Source of the DNA: an uncultured Treponema sp.
Lineage (GTDB): Bacteria; Spirochaetota; Spirochaetia; Treponematales; Treponemataceae
Reading direction: 5' to 3'
NCBI GenBank assembly: GCA_934699065.1
Contig: CAKUWD010000017.1
Location: 1-25,707 of the forward strand
Length of the DNA stretch: 25,707 bases
The stretch's first letter is position 1. Each line of letters starts with the position of its first letter. Positions 22,835-25,707 of the stretch are shown here, in pieces. The position numbers and the translations under genes are program-made. The notes below the pieces were generated by a model. The model ran no database searches and was not told the origin of the DNA. It saw nothing but the letters and a program-made list of their open reading frames with translations.

Positions 22835-24367
22835 TTATAATCCAAGTTCTTTCAAATATCCTGCAATTTCCTTCTGCACCTGTGCAAGTTCACTTTCTAT
22901 GCTGGCAATATTTTTCTGTACTTCCTTAATATCAATTGGTTCTTCTTCCTCAAAGGTATCAACATAGCGTGGAATATTAAGGTTATAATCGTTTTCACGA
23001 ATAAGGTCGCGAGTTACAACTGCACTGTATTTTTCAACCGATTCACGCTTATTATAAGTATCAACGATTTTTGCAATATCTTCGTCACGCAGTATATTCT
23101 GATTCTTGCCTTTTTCAAAATGCCCTTCACCCGAAGCATCGATAAAAAGAACATCATCACGGTTGCGATTTTTTTTGAAAATCAATATGCAGGCAGGAAT
23201 TCCCGTTCCATAAAAAAGATTTGCAGGAAGCCCTATTACGGCATCAAGAAGATTAAACTCAATAATTTCCTTGCGAATTTTTCCTTCACTCGCGCCACGA
23301 AAAAGAACACCATGAGGCAGAACAATTCCCATTCGACCAGAATTATCATCAAGGCTGTGAAGCATGTGAAGAACAAATGCATAATCACCCTTTGAACTTG
23401 GCGGGACTCCCCAGCCAAAACGTCCATAAGGATCCAGATTGGCCGTCATTTTTTCCTTTTTCTTATCATCTTCTTTTTCACTATTTGATAAAAATCCTGA
23501 ATCCCACTTATCAAGACTGAACGGTGGATTTGCAACTACAACCTGAAACTTCATAAGGCTGTCATTTTCGAGAGTCTGTGGATTTGAAAGAGTATCTCCC
23601 TGATATATTTTTGCATCATCAACACCATGTAAGAACATATTCATTGTACACAAAGCCCAGGTCTGAGCATTCGCTTCTTGTCCATACACAGCACATTTTC
23701 CATCAGGAACTTCCTTGTACGCTTTGAGCAAAAGTCCACCAGAACCACAAGTTGGATCGTAAATACGGTCATTTTCTTTTGGTTGAACAAGAAGTGCAAG
23801 CAGATGAGAAACCTGACTTGGTGTAAAAAACTCCCCGCCCTTTTTCCCGGCATCAGAAGCAAAATTAGCAATCATATATTCGTAAGCATCGCCAATTATA
23901 TCTGCTGAAGAAAGCTGACTTGGACGCAAATCTAACTCTGAAAAATCTTCGAGAAGATTTTTTAGTATTGCATTTTTTTCTTTCTGATTTCCGAAATCCA
24001 CCTGCGAATTAAAATCAATTGCCCGGAATACGTTGCGCAGTTTTGCAGAGTTCCGTTCCTCAATATGACTTAGTGCAACATTTATCATTTGACCAATCTG
24101 ATTGTTGTTTCTCTCACTGTATAGATAATCAAAAGTTGATTCCTTATCTACAAAAAAACGCTCACGGTTCATTGCACGCTCAATTCTTGTTACGTCTCCG
24201 TTATATTGAGTTTGATAAGCGGCATATTTTTCTTTAGTCACATCACTCAGGTATTTTACAAAGAGCATGGAAAGGATATAATCCTTATAACGAGAGCTGT
24301 CAATTTTTCCGCGAAATGTATCACATGCACTCCACAATGTCTTTTCAATATCATTTTTAGTTGTCAT
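22835..24367 (-). CDS. hsdM: Type I restriction-modification DNA methyltransferase subunit
   Basis: HsdM transfers a methyl group from S-adenosylmethionine to adenine N6 in the target read by HsdS. The 510-residue protein has the N-terminal HsdM domain (TLWSACDTFRGKIDSSRYKD), the SAM-binding motif DPTCGSGG at 204-211 and the catalytic NPPF at 280-283. It ends in a predicted coiled coil (IESELAQVQKEIAGYLKEL) suited to HsdS contact. It overlaps the upstream half-size hsdS by 4 bases (ATGA), with GGAGC as ribosome-binding site. Complete and apparently functional. Confidence 0.97.
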   Translation of the reverse strand: MTTKNDIEKTLWSACDTFRGKIDSSRYKDYILSMLFVKYLSDVTKEKYAAYQTQYNGDVTRIERAMNRERFFVDKESTFDYLYSERNNNQIGQMINVALSHIEERNSAKLRNVFRAIDFNSQVDFGNQKEKNAILKNLLEDFSELDLRPSQLSSADIIGDAYEYMIANFASDAGKKGGEFFTPSQVSHLLALLVQPKENDRIYDPTCGSGGLLLKAYKEVPDGKCAVYGQEANAQTWALCTMNMFLHGVDDAKIYQGDTLSNPQTLENDSLMKFQVVVANPPFSLDKWDSGFLSNSEKEDDKKKEKMTANLDPYGRFGWGVPPSSKGDYAFVLHMLHSLDDNSGRMGIVLPHGVLFRGASEGKIRKEIIEFNLLDAVIGLPANLFYGTGIPACILIFKKNRNRDDVLFIDASGEGHFEKGKNQNILRDEDIAKIVDTYNKRESVEKYSAVVTRDLIRENDYNLNIPRYVDTFEEEEPIDIKEVQKNIASIESELAQVQKEIAGYLKELGL

Positions 24368-24963
24368 TTTACAGCTCCTTTCTTGTTTGTAATAAACTCA
24401 AAATTTTTATTCTCAAGGCAAAACTGATAAAGTTTTTCTTTTTCTATTTTCAATCGTTCTAACAATTCCAGCTCTTTTCTTGCCGTCATATTAAAATCCG
24501 CAATTAATTTCTGTTCCCGCAAACCTGGAAGTTCAATATCCAAATCACAGAAATATTGAGGTTTAATCGCAGCCAGCATATTTCCTGCACTATTTTTGAA
24601 AATATCTTTTTTTACAGTCTCTGTATTCAAAAGCCAAAAAAGATATTCTGGTAAAAGTATATCATTGCAACATCTGATTATTACAAAATTTGATGATACA
24701 ACCATACCAGCCGTTTTTTCATCAATTAAGACTGAAGTATAAGGCGTACTTGTACGAACAATTACATCTCCAATTGCAGTCAGATATTCTTTATTTAACG
24801 ATTCAACAGCATCAAAAATCCCCAAATCCCCCTCAGACACAGTAGCATCAGGTTTTATAGACTTTAAAGTCAAAAGAGAATATCTGTTTTCTGTTTTTTC
24901 TCGGGCCTGTTTTCTCGAAAGAACCAAACCGCTACGAATCTCTGCACAACAACCTAATTGCAT
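24364..24963 (-). CDS. Half-size type I specificity subunit (single TRD), first gene of the operon
   Basis: The 199-residue protein is a single HsdS repeat. It has one TRD (about 1-140; AEIRSGLVLSRKQA, GDVIVRTSTPYTSVLI, EYLFWLLNTETVKK), then the family LPGLREQKLIADFN and one coiled-coil arm (ELELLERLKIEKEKLYQF). Full HsdS proteins carry two such repeats. Half-size versions can dimerise and read a palindromic target. It opens cleanly at an ATG with no ribosome-binding site, 6 bases after a promoter -10 box, and overlaps hsdM by 4 bases, so it looks intended and not a degraded remnant. Whether it competes with, replaces or supplements the full-size HsdS is unknown. Confidence 0.82.
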   Translation of the reverse strand: MQLGCCAEIRSGLVLSRKQAREKTENRYSLLTLKSIKPDATVSEGDLGIFDAVESLNKEYLTAIGDVIVRTSTPYTSVLIDEKTAGMVVSSNFVIIRCCNDILLPEYLFWLLNTETVKKDIFKNSAGNMLAAIKPQYFCDLDIELPGLREQKLIADFNMTARKELELLERLKIEKEKLYQFCLENKNFEFITNKKGAVK

Positions 24964-24969
24964 GCTTAA

Positions 24970-24998
24970 AATATAATTCTAGAAAACTCAAAAGTCAA
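24970..24998 (-). promoter_or_regulatory. Promoter of the type I RM operon, abutting the first start codon
   Basis: On the minus strand TTGACT (24993-24998), a 17-base spacer and TATATT (24970-24975) give the best sigma70-type promoter in the window (5 of 6 in each box). TTAAGC separates the -10 box from the ATG, so the 12.6 kb message should start at the initiation codon. Confidence 0.72.
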
Positions 24999-25039
24999 GT
25001 AAAATATTTTGTTATGTATAATAAATAACATTACTAACC

Positions 25040-25075
25040 AAAAAAAATTAGAGTGATTTACAAAAATCACTCTAA
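25040..25075 (-). terminator. Intrinsic terminator after the DUF1667 gene
   Basis: On the minus strand TTAGAGTGATTT (25064-25075) pairs perfectly over 12 bp with AAATCACTCTAA (25048-25059) around a 4-base loop, followed by eight T residues (25040-25047). It isolates the oxidoreductase operon from the RM operon. Confidence 0.93.
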
Positions 25076-25087
25076 AACAATTTTATC

Positions 25088-25474
25088 TTACACCTTCTCA
25101 ACATCTGCGCAGGCAATTACATTGATTCCAGTACCGAGCAGATCGTAAAGGAGAATGTCGCCGCGTTTTACCGGAGCCTTGCAGCCGGCTCGTCGCACTA
25201 CTTCCATGCACTGGAGCAGGCTTGCCTTAGGCACTTCACCGGCGGTTTTTACAGGTACAACCGGCAGCACTCCACCCTCTACTTTGATTGTAGTTGTGAG
25301 GGTACGGGTCGGATTCTGCAGTTCTTTTGAGGCATACTGTTCGCCGCGTTTGCAGCCGTTGTCTTTTACTGCTGTGACTTTTTTGTGGCCACCGGCGTCA
25401 GTTTCAACTTCAACTTCCATTGAGCAGCCCATTGGGCAGATTATACAGGTAAGAGGGATTTTTTCATTTGTCAT
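25088..25474 (-). CDS. DUF1667 cysteine-motif protein, partner of a FAD oxidoreductase
   Basis: The 128-residue protein matches DUF1667. The N-terminal cysteines C10, C13, C17 (CIICPMGC) and C41 (NGCKRG) look like a metal or iron-sulfur ligand set, followed by ELQNPTRTLTTTIKVEGG and PVVPVKTAGEVPK. From family knowledge, such genes follow a FAD-dependent oxidoreductase, often in glycerol-3-phosphate oxidation operons, and may carry electrons. The start is set by AGGAGG upstream and an ATGA overlap with the preceding gene. A strong terminator follows. Confidence 0.85.
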   Translation of the reverse strand: MTNEKIPLTCIICPMGCSMEVEVETDAGGHKKVTAVKDNGCKRGEQYASKELQNPTRTLTTTIKVEGGVLPVVPVKTAGEVPKASLLQCMEVVRRAGCKAPVKRGDILLYDLLGTGINVIACADVEKV

Positions 25475-25707
25475 TCTGCTACCTCCTGTGGAAGCTGGAT
25501 TGAAACGGTGATGTCGCCACCGGCGCTTTCTATCTGATTTGGGGCAAGTTCAATAACCTGCATTTCGCCAGGTCGCACAACCTTTTTTCTGATTGATTTC
25601 AAAACTTCGTTGCCGCTGGAAACTTCCACGTAAACATCCTTATAAACATCTGTTACGCGGAACATGATAGACACATTTCCATCCTGAGAGCGAGACTCAA
25701 TATACTG
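25471..25707 (-). CDS. C-terminal end of a probable FAD-dependent oxidoreductase (runs off window end)
   Basis: The minus-strand frame is open from the window edge, with QYIESRSQDGNVSIMFRVTD as its first visible residues, to the stop at 25471-25473, so only about 78 C-terminal residues are present. An in-frame GTG at 25672-25674 is internal and not a real start. The pattern FRVTDVYKDVYVEV ... RPGEMQVIEL resembles the small C-terminal domain of FAD/NAD-linked oxidoreductases encoded next to DUF1667 proteins, and the 4-base overlap with the DUF1667 gene supports that. No catalytic part is visible, so the call rests mostly on context. Confidence 0.6.
   Translation of the reverse strand, partial: QYIESRSQDGNVSIMFRVTDVYKDVYVEVSSGNEVLKSIRKKVVRPGEMQVIELAPNQIESAGGDITVSIQLPQEVAE

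Noticed and set aside
12356..24963. Phase-variable hsdS shuffling
   Set aside because: The two HsdS proteins share only general family motifs. There is no recombinase gene inside the locus and no long inverted repeats between the hsdS genes.
1..25707. CRISPR arrays, tRNA, rRNA and insertion sequences
   Set aside because: No regularly spaced direct repeats, no tRNA-like or rRNA-like stretches and no transposase frames were found on reading either strand.

Overview
The window looks like chromosomal DNA of a Treponema-like spirochaete, probably a host-associated species. The assignment rests on protein character and gene order. uvrA is followed directly by an OstA/LptD-type outer-membrane gene, an adjacency I recall from Treponema pallidum. 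A xerC-hslV-hslU block is also present, and the bases are moderately AT-rich. I made no database comparison, so the genus is an inference.

Layout. 1-4806: minus-strand uvrA and the 5' two thirds of lptD, abutting and probably co-transcribed. 4952-8085: three plus-strand metabolic genes (iron-dependent alcohol dehydrogenase, NAD-dependent epimerase/dehydratase, short-chain dehydrogenase), closed by a clear intrinsic terminator. 8172-12303: minus-strand xerC, hslV, hslU and a small helix-turn-helix gene. The hslV upstream region (10906-11403) has no gene. It holds a promoter, a GC-rich repeat-like island and three AT-rich dyads. 12356-24963: a 12.6 kb AT-rich accessory operon, all on the minus strand, encoding a type I restriction-modification system. 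In transcription order it reads half-size hsdS, hsdM, dinD, a 126-residue unknown, yhcG-type nuclease, full-size hsdS, ORF6N/PLD-like protein, five-helix membrane protein, rhuM, hsdR and a YgjP-like zinc peptidase. 25088-25707: a DUF1667 protein and the C-terminal end of what is probably a FAD-dependent oxidoreductase.

How it works together. The RM operon has one strong promoter (24970-24998), and its genes are tightly packed by short overlaps (ATGA, TAATG) or SD-at-stop arrangements. HsdR, HsdM and HsdS would form the type I enzyme. DinD, YhcG, ORF6N and RhuM are cargo families whose role in these loci is not settled.

Most unusual signals. (1) Each of the four cargo genes contains one long, nearly perfect palindrome within codons about 65-105, and related palindromes lie in the gaps just upstream of three of them. 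Two of the in-gene palindromes, in unrelated families (YhcG and ORF6N), share an 18-base core read in the same frame. (2) Four transcription units (uvrA, hslV, xerC, RM operon) have a well-spaced sigma70-type promoter whose -10 box ends 6-8 bases before the start codon, with no Shine-Dalgarno sequence, so they are probably leaderless. (3) Several small repeat families occupy the core-gene gaps.
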